Part shown: positions 19,106 to 27,626 of the stretch, piece after piece
Layout: every line of letters starts with the position of its first letter
Numbering within the stretch: position 1 is the stretch's first letter
NCBI RefSeq assembly: GCF_900184225.1
Contig: NZ_FXWZ01000003.1
Span: forward strand, 1,739,684 to 1,803,683
Direction: 5' to 3'
Length of the DNA stretch: 64,000 bases
Source of the DNA: Brevibacterium ihuae
GTDB lineage: Bacteria; Actinomycetota; Actinomycetes; Actinomycetales; Brevibacteriaceae
Position numbers and translations under genes: made by a program
The notes under the pieces: generated by a model
Databases searched by the model: none
Told to the model about the DNA's origin: nothing
What the model saw: the letters and a program-made list of their open reading frames with translations, nothing else

Positions 19106-20629
19106 ATGGTCGTTTACGCACAGCCCGGAACCGAGGGCTCGAAGGTCACGTTCAAGTCCCGCTACGACAACTGGATCGGCGGGGAATGGGTCGCCCCGGT
19201 CAAGGGGAACTATTTCGAGAACATCAGCCCCGTCAACGGCAAGCCGTTCTGCGAAGTGGCGCAGTCCACCGCGGAGGACATCGAGGTCGCCCTCGATGCC
19301 GCGCACAAGGCGGCGCCCGCCTGGGGGGAGACGTCCCCGGCCGAGCGCGGCGTCATCCTCAACCGGATCGCCGACCGGATCGAGGAGAACCTCCAGATGC
19401 TCGCGGTCGCCGAGACCTGGGACAACGGCAAGGCGATCCGGGAGCCGCTCAATGCGGACCTGCCGCTCGCCGTCGATCACTTCCGGTACTTCGCCGGGGC
19501 GATCCGCGCCCAGGAGGGCACGCTGTCCCAGATCGACGACGACACCGTGGCCTACCACTTCCACGAGCCGCTCGGCGTCGTCGGCCAGATCATCCCGTGG
19601 AACTTCCCGATCCTCATGGCGGTGTGGAAGCTCGCCCCGGCGCTCGCAGCCGGCAATGCGGTGGTGCTCAAGCCCGCCGAGCAGACCCCGGCATCGATCC
19701 TCGTGCTCGTCGAGCTCATCGGCGATCTGCTGCCCCCGGGCGTGCTCAACATCGTCAACGGCTTCGGCGTCGAGTGCGGCAAGCCGCTCGCCTCGAACAA
19801 GCGGATCCGCAAGATCGCCTTCACCGGCGAGACGACGACCGGCCGCCTCATCATGCAGTACGCCTCGCAGAACCTCATCCCGGTGACCCTCGAGCTCGGC
19901 GGCAAGAGCCCGAACATCTTCTTCGCCGACGTGGCGCGGGAGAAGGACGCGTTCTACGACAAGGCCCTCGAGGGCTTCGCGATGTTCGGCCTCAACCAGG
20001 GCGAGGTCTGCACGTGCCCGTCGCGCGCCCTCGTCCAGAAGTCGATCTTCGACGACTTCGTCGCCGCCGGCATCGAGCGCGTGAAGTCGGTCAAGCAGGG
20101 CAACCCGCTCGACACCGACACCCAGGTGGGAGCGCAGGCCTCGAACGACCAGCTCGAGAAGATCAAGTCCTACCTCGACATCGGCAAGCAGGAGGGTGCG
20201 AAGGTCCTCATCGGCGGCGAGCAGGCCCACCTCGACGGCGACCTCGCCGACGGGTTCTACGTCTCCCCGACGGTGTTCCAGGGCGACAACTCGATGCGGA
20301 TCTTCCAGGAGGAGATCTTCGGCCCGGTCCTCGCGCTCACCTCGTTCGAGGACTACGCCGAGGCGATGGCCGTCGCCAACGACACCCTCTACGGCCTCGG
20401 CGCCGGCGTGTGGAGCCGTGAGGCGAACACCGCCTACCGGGCGGGCCGCGAGATCCAGGCCGGTCGCGTGTGGGTGAACAACTACCACAACTACCCCGCG
20501 CACGCGGCATTCGGCGGGTACAAGAGCTCGGGCATCGGACGTGAGAACCACCTGATGATGCTCGATCACTACCAGCAGACGAAGAACCTGCTGGTGAGCT
20601 ACTCCGAGAACGCGCTCGGGTTCTTCTGA
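19106..20629 (+). CDS. NAD-dependent aldehyde dehydrogenase (acetaldehyde type)
   Basis: 507-residue ALDH that oxidises an aldehyde to the acid with NAD(P). Visible motifs: oxyanion-hole Asn in [28 protein letters not shown] (cofactor Lys), [16 protein letters not shown], general-base Glu in [11 protein letters not shown] (about 263), the catalytic Cys in [12 protein letters not shown] (about 302), and [10 protein letters not shown]. It most resembles the ExaC/AldB group that works with alcohol dehydrogenases. AAGGAG at 19095-19100 fixes the ATG at 19106. A strong hairpin follows, then adhP, so alcohol to aldehyde to acid is a coherent pathway. Confidence 0.95.
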   Translation: MVVYAQPGTEGSKVTFKSRYDNWIGGEWVAPVKGNYFENISPVNGKPFCEVAQSTAEDIEVALDAAHKAAPAWGETSPAERGVILNRIADRIEENLQMLAVAETWDNGKAIREPLNADLPLAVDHFRYFAGAIRAQEGTLSQIDDDTVAYHFHEPLGVVGQIIPWNFPILMAVWKLAPALAAGNAVVLKPAEQTPASILVLVELIGDLLPPGVLNIVNGFGVECGKPLASNKRIRKIAFTGETTTGRLIMQYASQNLIPVTLELGGKSPNIFFADVAREKDAFYDKALEGFAMFGLNQGEVCTCPSRALVQKSIFDDFVAAGIERVKSVKQGNPLDTDTQVGAQASNDQLEKIKSYLDIGKQEGAKVLIGGEQAHLDGDLADGFYVSPTVFQGDNSMRIFQEEIFGPVLALTSFEDYAEAMAVANDTLYGLGAGVWSREANTAYRAGREIQAGRVWVNNYHNYPAHAAFGGYKSSGIGRENHLMMLDHYQQTKNLLVSYSENALGFF

Positions 20630-20635
20630 GCCGCG

Positions 20636-20666
20636 CCCGGCCGGGACGTCGAACGTCCCGGCCGGG
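20636..20666 (+). terminator. Terminator hairpin after the aldehyde dehydrogenase
   Basis: A 13-bp perfect stem, CCCGGCCGGGACG (20636-20648) with 20654-20666, and a 5-nt TCGAA loop. Confidence 0.65.
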
Positions 20667-20922
20667 TCCGCCGGCCCGGCAGCGGATCCGACGCCCCACC
20701 GGGCGCCCCCGGCCCCCCCTCGGCCGAGGTGCGACCGGGCCTCTGTCCCTCGTCGACCCGAGGGCATCCCTCGGCCGGCCCACCGTTCCCCCGTCCCGGT
20801 CACCGACGCCCGGGACGCACCACCCGACCCACCGACGCATCACCCGGGGACCCGTCTCCGATGAATCCCCGGCAGCGTCCCGACCCATCCCCGACAGAAC
20901 CGACACGAGAAGGATGATCATC

Positions 20923-21936
20923 ATGAAAGCAGCAGTGGTCGAACAGTTCGGCGATTCCATCACCGTCGATGAGAACGTCGAGAAGCCCACGCCCGGCCGC
21001 GGCCAGGCCCTCGTCAAGCTCATCGCCAGCGGCGTCTGCCACACCGACCTCCACGCCCTCCACGGCGACTGGCCGGTCAAGCCCGAACCGCCCTTCATCC
21101 CCGGCCACGAGGGCGTGGGAGTCGTCGAGGAGGTCGGCGAGGGCGTGACGTCCGTGGCGGTCGGCGACATGGTCGGCAACGCCTGGCTCGCCTCGGGCTG
21201 CGGGCAGTGCGAGTACTGCCGCACCGGCTGGGAGACCCTGTGCGAGCAGCAGACCAACGGCGGCTACTCCGTCGACGGCTCGTTCGGGGAGTACATGCTC
21301 GTCGACGCCGACTTCGCCGCGAAGATCCCCGAGGGCGCCGACCCGTACGAGGTGGCCCCGGTGCTGTGCGCGGGAGTCACCGTCTACAAGGGGCTCAAGC
21401 GGACCGAGGTGCGCCCCGGCCAGTGGGTCGTGATCTCCGGCATCGGCGGCCTGGGCCACATCGCGGTGCAGTACGCGGTCGCGATGGGCATGCGGGTCGT
21501 CGCGGTCGACGTCGCCGACGACAAGCTCGCCCTCGCGGAGAAGCACGGCGCGGAGCTCACCGTCAACGCCTTCGCGGTCGACCCCGCGGAGGAGATCCAG
21601 GAGAAGACCGGGGGAGCGCACGGCGTGCTCGTCACCGCCGTCCACCCGGCGGCGTTCCGCCAGGCGATCGACATGACGCGGCGCGGCGGCACGATCGTGT
21701 TCAACGGGCTGCCCCCGGGCGAGTTCCCGGCGCCGATCTTCGACATCGTCCTCAAGGGACTGACGATCCGCGGCTCGATCGTCGGCACCCGCCAGGACAT
21801 GGACGAGGCGCTCGCCTTCTACGCCGCCGGCAAGATCAAGCCGACGTACAGCAAGCGCCCGCTCGAGGACATCAACGCCGTCTTCGACGAGATGGAGCAC
21901 GGCAAGATCGAGGGCCGCGTCGTCATCGAGTACTGA
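20923..21936 (+). CDS. adhP: Zinc-dependent alcohol dehydrogenase (AdhP type)
   Basis: 337-residue medium-chain ADH. Catalytic zinc site: GVCHTDLHALHGDW (Cys and following residues) and PGHEGVGVV (His-Glu). Structural zinc: four Cys in CGQCEYCRTGWETLC. The NAD-binding GIGGLGHIAVQYA (about 172-184) is followed by an acidic residue in VVAVDVADDK, favouring NAD. An in-frame ATG at 20914 directly abuts the GAGAAGG ribosome binding site (20907-20913), so the ATG at 20923 (MKAAVVEQF) is preferred. It follows the aldehyde dehydrogenase, in line with ethanol or other short alcohol oxidation. Confidence 0.95.
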   Translation: MKAAVVEQFGDSITVDENVEKPTPGRGQALVKLIASGVCHTDLHALHGDWPVKPEPPFIPGHEGVGVVEEVGEGVTSVAVGDMVGNAWLASGCGQCEYCRTGWETLCEQQTNGGYSVDGSFGEYMLVDADFAAKIPEGADPYEVAPVLCAGVTVYKGLKRTEVRPGQWVVISGIGGLGHIAVQYAVAMGMRVVAVDVADDKLALAEKHGAELTVNAFAVDPAEEIQEKTGGAHGVLVTAVHPAAFRQAIDMTRRGGTIVFNGLPPGEFPAPIFDIVLKGLTIRGSIVGTRQDMDEALAFYAAGKIKPTYSKRPLEDINAVFDEMEHGKIEGRVVIEY

Positions 21937-21987
21937 GGCGCACGTCCGGGGCAGGTGAGGAACGCACCGGACGCCCCGAGGATCGCC

Positions 21988-22043
21988 CAGGCGGCCGTCG
22001 GCCCGTGGAATCGCAGTCGATTCCACGGGCCGACGGCCGCCTG
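21988..22043. terminator. Bidirectional terminator, perfect 26-bp stem
   Basis: Arms 21988-22013 and 22018-22043 are exact reverse complements with a 4-nt CAGT loop. It lies between the convergent adhP and acyl-CoA ligase genes. Three CTCAGGCG repeats follow at 22075-22115. Confidence 0.8.
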
Positions 22044-22107
22044 CTGCATGCGCGTCGAGCGCGGCGGAGTCCGGCTCAGGCGCCTGACGGCTCAGGCGTC
22101 TGACTGC

Positions 22108-23643
22108 TCAGGCGTCGGAGGGGTGGGCGACCTCGTCACGGAGGCGGTGCTTGAGGAGCTTGCCGGACGGATTGCGCGGCAGCGCCTCGGTGACGATGAC
22201 CTCGCGCGGGAGCTTGTACCGGGCGAGCTTGTCGGACAGGTGGTCGCGCAGCGTCTCGACGTCGAGCTCCGCGCCGTCCGCGGTCGTCACGACCGCCACC
22301 ACCTGCTCGCCCCACTCCGGATCCGGTCGGCCGACGACCGCGACGTCGACGACGTCCGGGTGCGCGATGATCGCCTCCTCGACCTCGAGCGAATAGACGT
22401 TCTCGCCGCCGACGATGATGACGTCCTTCATCCGGTCGACGATGTAGAGGTAGCCGTCCTCGTCGATCCGGGCGACATCGCCCGAGCGGTACCAGTCGCC
22501 CTCGAACGCCGCCTCCGTCGCCGCGGGGTTGTCGAGGTAGCCGCGCATCCGGCAGTCCCCGGAGAACCAGATCTCCCCGGTCTCTCCCGGGCCCGCCTCG
22601 GTGCCGTCGGCCTTGACCACCCGCATCTCGTTGCCGACCATCGCCGCCCGGCCCACCGACCCGGCCTTGCGCACCTGGTCCTCGGGCGGGAGCAGGCACC
22701 CGGTGGGACCCATCTCGCTCATCCCGAAGAGGTTGTAGAACTGATCGGTGCCGTAGGTGTCGATGAGCATCTTCGCCGTCTCCCGATCGATCGGTGCGCC
22801 GCCGTAGGTCCAGCGGCGGACGGTGGAGAAGTCGTAGGAGGAGAAGTCGATGCCGAGCTTCTTCGCGGTGAGGATCGGGGCGACATAGGCGATCGTCGGT
22901 CCGAAGAAGGTGGTGATCCGCTCCGCGGCGAGGATCTTCATCGACTCCACCGGGTGGTACTCGCGCTGGAGGACGACCGTGCCGCCGACGAGCATCATCG
23001 GCATGAGGCTGATGTTGAGCGGTGCCGAGTGCCAGATCGGCATGCAGATGAGGAAGCGGTCATCGGCCCGGTAACCCATGTTGAGCGCGATGAGCATGGC
23101 GACCTGGGCGATGTTCCGGTGCGGATGGATGCAGCCCTTGGGGGCGCTCGTCGTGCCCGAGGTGTAGAGGACCTGGGCGACCGCCTCGTCGTCGAAGTCC
23201 GCGAGCTCCGCCGGGTCCGCAGGGGTCGCGGCGGCGAGCTGCGCGTCGAAGCTCTCCGGCTCCTCGGACTCAGTCGCGAGCCAGGGGATGTCCGGCGCCC
23301 CGGTGCGGGCGATCTCGGCGAGCTCCGCGCTGACGATGCCGAGCTTCGCCTTCGAGTGCCCGATCGTGTACGCGACCTCGGGCGGCTGCATCTTGTGATT
23401 CACCGGCACCACGGTGGCGCCGAGGTACCAGGCGCCGAAGGCGGCGTAGACGAACCCCGGCACGTTGAAGGTCATGATCCCGATGGTGTCCCCGGCCTCG
23501 ATCCCGTTGGCGCGGAGCACGCTCGCCGCCCGCAGGGCGCGGTCGCGCAGGTCCCGATAGGCCACCCGCTCCGAGCCGTAGACGAGGGCCTCCTTGTCCG
23601 GATCGCAGCGGACGGAGGCGTCGAGCAGTGTGCTGAGCTTCAT
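22108..23643 (-). CDS. Acyl-CoA ligase (ANL superfamily), second copy
   Basis: 511 residues, without the inserts seen in the first ligase. P-loop YTSGTTSAPKGCIHPHRN (about 170-187), YGGAPIDRE, FGMSEMGPTG, WYRSGDVARIDEDGYLYIVD (A8), DRMKDVIIVGGENVYSLEVE and the catalytic Lys in RNPSGKLLKH. It is probably a medium/long-chain fatty acyl-CoA or related synthetase. AAGGAG 9 nt before the ATG marks the start. It is divergent from a TetR regulator and an AidB-like acyl-CoA dehydrogenase with a shared 70-bp control region, so the three likely form one catabolic regulon. Confidence 0.9.
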   Translation of the reverse strand: MKLSTLLDASVRCDPDKEALVYGSERVAYRDLRDRALRAASVLRANGIEAGDTIGIMTFNVPGFVYAAFGAWYLGATVVPVNHKMQPPEVAYTIGHSKAKLGIVSAELAEIARTGAPDIPWLATESEEPESFDAQLAAATPADPAELADFDDEAVAQVLYTSGTTSAPKGCIHPHRNIAQVAMLIALNMGYRADDRFLICMPIWHSAPLNISLMPMMLVGGTVVLQREYHPVESMKILAAERITTFFGPTIAYVAPILTAKKLGIDFSSYDFSTVRRWTYGGAPIDRETAKMLIDTYGTDQFYNLFGMSEMGPTGCLLPPEDQVRKAGSVGRAAMVGNEMRVVKADGTEAGPGETGEIWFSGDCRMRGYLDNPAATEAAFEGDWYRSGDVARIDEDGYLYIVDRMKDVIIVGGENVYSLEVEEAIIAHPDVVDVAVVGRPDPEWGEQVVAVVTTADGAELDVETLRDHLSDKLARYKLPREVIVTEALPRNPSGKLLKHRLRDEVAHPSDA

Positions 23644-23679
23644 TGCTTCTCCTTGTGATCGGTGCCACACTGCAAATAT

Positions 23680-23693
23680 TGAACCACGATTCA
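23680..23693. promoter_or_regulatory. Candidate TetR operator between divergent ligase and tetR genes
   Basis: TGAACCACGATTCA is an imperfect palindrome (half sites TGAAYC on the two strands) in the 72-bp divergent intergenic space. The position suits autoregulation plus control of the ligase by the adjacent TetR protein. Confidence 0.45.
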
Positions 23694-23715
23694 GTTCTTG
23701 CCGGAAGGGGGCCGG

Positions 23716-24336
23716 GTGTACCGGGAGACGACGCGGACGCGGGCCAACGCCGCCGCACGTCGTGCCCGGATCCGGCGAGCCGCACGCCATCTCGTGGCCG
23801 AGGGCGGATTCGGTGCGGCGAGCGTCGCCGAGGTCGCCCGCCGGGCCGGGTGCAGCACCGGGCTCGTCTACTCCTACTTCCGCAACCGCGATTCGCTCCT
23901 CGCCGCGGTGTTCGCCGAGGCCGCCGAGCACGAGCTCGAGGCCGTCGCCCGGGGGATCGCGGACGCCCGCACCCCGGAGGAGTGCGCCGGCGCGGTGGTC
24001 CGCGTGTTCATCGAGCGCGCCGTGGCCGGCCGCCGCCTCGCCCATGCCCTGCTCATCGAGCCCGTTCCGGAGGCGGTGCAGCGCGAGCGCCTGCGGCTGC
24101 GCCGGTCCTATGCCGAGCTCATCGCCGCCGGGCTGTCCCGGACGAGTGCCGGCGCGGGCCGAACGCCGATCGCCGGGCCGGACGCGGTGATCGCCGCGCG
24201 GGCGCTCGTCGGCACGATCTCCGAGAACCTCATCGACGTCCTCGACGACGCGCTGCCGAGCCCCGAGCCGCCGGCCGTCGACCACCTCGTCCGCGCGATC
24301 ACCCGCCACTCCCGCCGAGCCCTAGGAGCGCCATGA
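23716..24336 (+). CDS. TetR family transcriptional regulator
   Basis: 206 residues. The N-terminal helix-turn-helix contains LVAEGGFGAASVAEVARRAG and STGLVYSYFRNRDSLLAAVF, the TetR signature. The C-terminal ligand domain is Ala/Arg-rich. I chose GTG at 23716 because GGAAGGGGG lies 5 nt upstream; a TTG at 23698 is an alternative. The stop overlaps the start of the acyl-CoA dehydrogenase gene (ATGA), so the two are translationally coupled. It likely represses acyl-CoA metabolism genes and may respond to an acyl-CoA. Confidence 0.9.
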   Translation: MYRETTRTRANAAARRARIRRAARHLVAEGGFGAASVAEVARRAGCSTGLVYSYFRNRDSLLAAVFAEAAEHELEAVARGIADARTPEECAGAVVRVFIERAVAGRRLAHALLIEPVPEAVQRERLRLRRSYAELIAAGLSRTSAGAGRTPIAGPDAVIAARALVGTISENLIDVLDDALPSPEPPAVDHLVRAITRHSRRALGAP

Positions 24337-26015
24337 CCGTCACACACACCGTCCTCAACCAGTCCGCGCCCCGCACGGACGTCGACGAGTTCGCCCTCGA
24401 CACCGCGCTGCAGGAGGCGGTGGCCCGGTACGCGCTGCAGGCGGACACGGAGGAACTCGGCCGGATCGGACGCGTCGTCGGCAGCGCCGGGTTCCAGGAC
24501 GACGCACGCCTGGCGAACGAGCACACGCCCCGGCTCCACACCCACGACCGCTGGGGCCACCGGGTCGATGACATCGAGTTCCACCCCGCCTACCACCGGA
24601 TCATCGACGAGTCCCTGCAGGCGGGCACCCACGCGCTCGCCTGGACGCAGGGCGGAGCCGGGGCCGAGGCGGAGCGCGCCGCCCGCTTCATGCTGTTCTC
24701 CCAGGTGGAGCCGGGCCACGCGTGCCCGGTGTCCATGACGCACGCCGTCGTTCCCTCGCTGCGCGCCGACCCCGCGCTCGCGGAGTTCTGGGTGCCCCGG
24801 GCGACGGCCGCCGCCTACGACCCGCGCCGCATCGACCCGGCGGAGAAGTCCGCGGTGACTTTCGGGATGGCGATGACGGAGAAGCAGGGCGGGTCCGATG
24901 TCCGCGCGAACACCACCACCGCGGTCCCGGACGGGGACGACCACCTCATCACCGGGCACAAGTGGTTCTGCTCCGCGCCCCAGTCCGACGCGTTCCTCGT
25001 CCTCGCCCAGCTGCCCGAGGGGCTCAGCTGCTTCGTCGTGCCCCGCGTGCTGCCCGGCGGCGAGCTCAACCCCTTCCGCATCCAGCGCCTCAAGGACAAG
25101 CTCGGCAACCGGTCCAACGCGTCCTCCGAGGTCGAGTTCGACGGCACCCGGGGCCGCCTGCTCGGCGAGCCCGGGCGCGGGGTGCGCACGATCATCGAGA
25201 TGGTGTCGCGCACCCGGCTCGACTGCATCCTCGGCTCCGCGGCCGGCATGCGGCAGGGCGTCGCGGAGGCGGCCTGGCACGCCCGGCACCGCGCGGCGTT
25301 CGGCGCGACCCTCATCGATCAGCCGCTCATGCGCGCGGTCCTCGCCGACCTCCAGCTCGAGGCCGAGGCTGCGACCTGGACGGCGCTCCATATCGCCGGG
25401 GCGCACGACGCGGACGACGCCGCGGCGGGGGCGGATCCGGGGCGGTCGGCGGGATCCGAGCGCGCGGACTTCCGACGGCTCGCCACCGCGGTCGCGAAGT
25501 ACTGGGTGTGCAAGCGCGGCCCGGAGCACGCCTACGAGGCGCTCGAGTGCCTGGGTGGCAACGGCTACACCGAGGCGTTCCCGCTCGCCCGGCGCTACCG
25601 GGAGCAGCCGGTGATGGCGGTCTGGGAGGGGTCCGGCAACGTCATCGTCCTCGACGTGCTCCGCGCGCTCGCCCGGGAGCCGCACTCGGCGAAGGCGTTC
25701 CTCGGCTTCCTCGAGACCGGCCTCGGCCGCCTGCCGGAGTACGACCGCGCCTACGAGGCGCTCGCCGGCGCGCTGCAGTCGGCGCTCACCGCGGTGTCCG
25801 GCGGCGACGCCGCGGCCCTCGCCGGGGTGCAGGGCGGCGGCCGGGTGCTCGTCGAGCAGATGGCGCTGCTCCTCCAGGCCGCGATCCTCCTCGGATCCGC
25901 GCCCGAGGCGGTGGCGACGAGCTTCGTCGCCGCCCGCCTCGGGGCCGATCGCGGGCGCGAGTACGGCGCACTGCCCGCCGGGGTCGACATCGACCTCCTC
26001 GTCGACCGGGCGTAG
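24333..26015 (+). CDS. AidB-like acyl-CoA dehydrogenase
   Basis: 560-residue flavoprotein of the acyl-CoA dehydrogenase superfamily, AidB branch. It shows MAMTEKQGGSDVRANTT (about 177-193), the GHKWFCSAPQSDAFLVLAQ strand region, LGNRSNASSEVEFDG, a C-terminal helical domain with YEALECLGGNGYTEAFPLAR, and WEGSGNVIVLDVLRAL (FAD contact). Length is that of AidB rather than of a 380-residue classical dehydrogenase. AidB proteins are linked to alkylation stress in E. coli, but actinobacterial members are often annotated as isovaleryl-CoA-type dehydrogenases. Context (TetR plus acyl-CoA ligase) favours acyl-CoA metabolism. Confidence 0.88.
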   Translation: MTVTHTVLNQSAPRTDVDEFALDTALQEAVARYALQADTEELGRIGRVVGSAGFQDDARLANEHTPRLHTHDRWGHRVDDIEFHPAYHRIIDESLQAGTHALAWTQGGAGAEAERAARFMLFSQVEPGHACPVSMTHAVVPSLRADPALAEFWVPRATAAAYDPRRIDPAEKSAVTFGMAMTEKQGGSDVRANTTTAVPDGDDHLITGHKWFCSAPQSDAFLVLAQLPEGLSCFVVPRVLPGGELNPFRIQRLKDKLGNRSNASSEVEFDGTRGRLLGEPGRGVRTIIEMVSRTRLDCILGSAAGMRQGVAEAAWHARHRAAFGATLIDQPLMRAVLADLQLEAEAATWTALHIAGAHDADDAAAGADPGRSAGSERADFRRLATAVAKYWVCKRGPEHAYEALECLGGNGYTEAFPLARRYREQPVMAVWEGSGNVIVLDVLRALAREPHSAKAFLGFLETGLGRLPEYDRAYEALAGALQSALTAVSGGDAAALAGVQGGGRVLVEQMALLLQAAILLGSAPEAVATSFVAARLGADRGREYGALPAGVDIDLLVDRA

Positions 26016-26036
26016 GGAGCGATGCGGGTCCCGGGA

Positions 26037-26070
26037 CGGCCGGCCGGGAACCGGGGCGCCGCACCCGAGG
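26037..26070. repeat. 34-bp direct repeat, copy 1
   Basis: CGGCCGGCCGGG followed by two ACCCGAGG-like blocks. It is a near copy of 26120-26153 in the gap between convergent genes, which holds no other feature. Confidence 0.6.
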
Positions 26071-26119
26071 GACGGCACCCGAGGCGCGGAGCCGCGCCCG
26101 GGGAGCTGCACCCGGGGAG

Positions 26120-26153
26120 CGGCCGGCCGGGACCCGAGGCGCCGAACCCGAGG
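26120..26153. repeat. 34-bp direct repeat, copy 2
   Basis: Second copy of the 26037-26070 element with three mismatches by eye. Confidence 0.6.
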
Positions 26154-26180
26154 CGCAGCCGGCCGGGACCTCGCGGGAGC

Positions 26181-27626
26181 TCAGGAGCGCGAGCCCGACA
26201 GGGCCGGGGTGCGCGCCGGATCCGCTTCTGCGGCCCCCGTGTTCGCCTCGGCTGCCGCGGCCGACCGGTCGCCGAAGGCTCCGCGGTAGCGGGCCGCCGG
26301 GTGCCGGTCGGGCAGCCGGTCGTGGCCGAAGATCCGCCCGCGCAGAGTGGTCTCCGGGCCGTACTCGGTCTTCGCGAGCCCGCGCTCCTGGAGGGTCGGG
26401 AGCAGATGATCGATGAACTCGGTGTACGACTCCGGGAGGCGCCAGTTGACGACGTTGATCCCGTCGACCCCGGCCCGCTGCCATTCCGCGAGCCGGTCGG
26501 CGATCTGCTCGGGCGTCCCGACGAGCGACTGTCCGATCATCCGGTTCCGGGCGAGGTCCCCGAGCACCGGCTCGCGTCCCGGCGTCGCGGCCCGCAGCCA
26601 GTCGATGTGTCCGCGGCCGCCGTTGTTCGGGATGTCCTTGAGCGGGGTGTCGGCGGGCAGCCGGGTGCCGTCGGGCAGGATGCCGAGCGAGGCGTGCGTC
26701 GCGTACCCGGTGTCGGAGGCATAGTCGAGCAGGTCGCGGTTCTTCGCCTGCGCCTCGGCCTCGGTGCTCCCGATGACGAAGCTCATCCCCTGGAAGAACC
26801 GGATGTCGTCCGCACGGCGGCCGTTGGCGACGACCTGCTGCCGGGCGCCGTCGATGTGCTCGCGGGCGACCTCGGGGTTCGGGGTGGCGATGAAGACGGC
26901 CTCTGCGTGGCGGGCGGCGAACGCGATGCCGCGCGGCGAGCCGCCGGCCTGGAACAGCAGCGGGGTCCGCTGCGGGCTCGGCGCCGGGAGGTGCGGGCCT
27001 TCGACCCGGTAGCGCTCGCCGATGTGGTGGATCTTGTGGATCCGGGCGGGGTCGGCGAAGCGTCCGCCCTCCCGGTCCTTGAGCAGGGCGCCCTCGTCCC
27101 AGGACCCCTCCCACAGTTTGTAGACGACGTCGACGTACTCGTCGGCCCAGTCGTAGCGCGCGTCGTGCTCGACGAGGCCCGGCAGGCCGAAGTTCCGCGC
27201 CGCGTTCTCCTGTGTCGAGGTCACGATGTTCCACGCGATGCGGCCCTTCGACAGGTGGTCGAGGGTGGAGATCTGGCGCGCGAAGTTGAACGGGGGATTC
27301 TGCATGACGTTCGAGGTCGTCGCCAGCCCGATGCGGTCGGTCACCGCGGCGAGCGCTCCGAGCAGCACGGTCGGATCGTTGCTCGGGATCTGCAGCCCCT
27401 CGTGGACGTTGTCGACGTAGGAGCCGCCGGCCGGGCCGTAGAGGCCGGATACGTCGGCGAAGAACATCGCATCGAACAGGCCGCGCTCGAGGGTCCGTGC
27501 GAGGTCGAGCCACAGGTTGAGGCCCTGGTACTCGACCTGCCCGGCGTCCGGGTGGCGCCATTGGCCGTGCTGGATGTGGGACGGGGTGTTCATGAGGAAA
27601 GCGTTGAAGAGCAGCGGGCGGGTCAT
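26181..27626 (-). CDS. LLM class FMN-dependent monooxygenase, NtaA/DmoA/SnaA type
   Basis: 481-residue luciferase-like TIM-barrel enzyme that uses reduced FMN from a partner reductase. It shows the NtaA-family opening (LLFNAFLMNTPSHIQHGQWR), LARTLERGLFDAMFFAD, ATTSNVMQNPPFNFARQIST, SKGRIAWNIVTS, the LFQAGGSPRG motif and VVNWRLPESYTEFIDHLLP. The C-terminal about 45 residues are Ala-rich and variable. It overlaps the upstream ABC ATPase gene by ATGA. NtaA-like enzymes cleave chelators such as NTA and EDTA, or organosulphur compounds; a matching importer is encoded in the same operon. No flavin reductase lies next to it. Confidence 0.88.
   Translation of the reverse strand: MTRPLLFNAFLMNTPSHIQHGQWRHPDAGQVEYQGLNLWLDLARTLERGLFDAMFFADVSGLYGPAGGSYVDNVHEGLQIPSNDPTVLLGALAAVTDRIGLATTSNVMQNPPFNFARQISTLDHLSKGRIAWNIVTSTQENAARNFGLPGLVEHDARYDWADEYVDVVYKLWEGSWDEGALLKDREGGRFADPARIHKIHHIGERYRVEGPHLPAPSPQRTPLLFQAGGSPRGIAFAARHAEAVFIATPNPEVAREHIDGARQQVVANGRRADDIRFFQGMSFVIGSTEAEAQAKNRDLLDYASDTGYATHASLGILPDGTRLPADTPLKDIPNNGGRGHIDWLRAATPGREPVLGDLARNRMIGQSLVGTPEQIADRLAEWQRAGVDGINVVNWRLPESYTEFIDHLLPTLQERGLAKTEYGPETTLRGRIFGHDRLPDRHPAARYRGAFGDRSAAAAEANTGAAEADPARTPALSGSRS

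Noticed and set aside
20914-20922. Upstream ATG as adhP start
   Set aside because: It directly abuts the ribosome binding site GAGAAGG; the ATG at 20923 has proper spacing and the conserved MKAAVV start.
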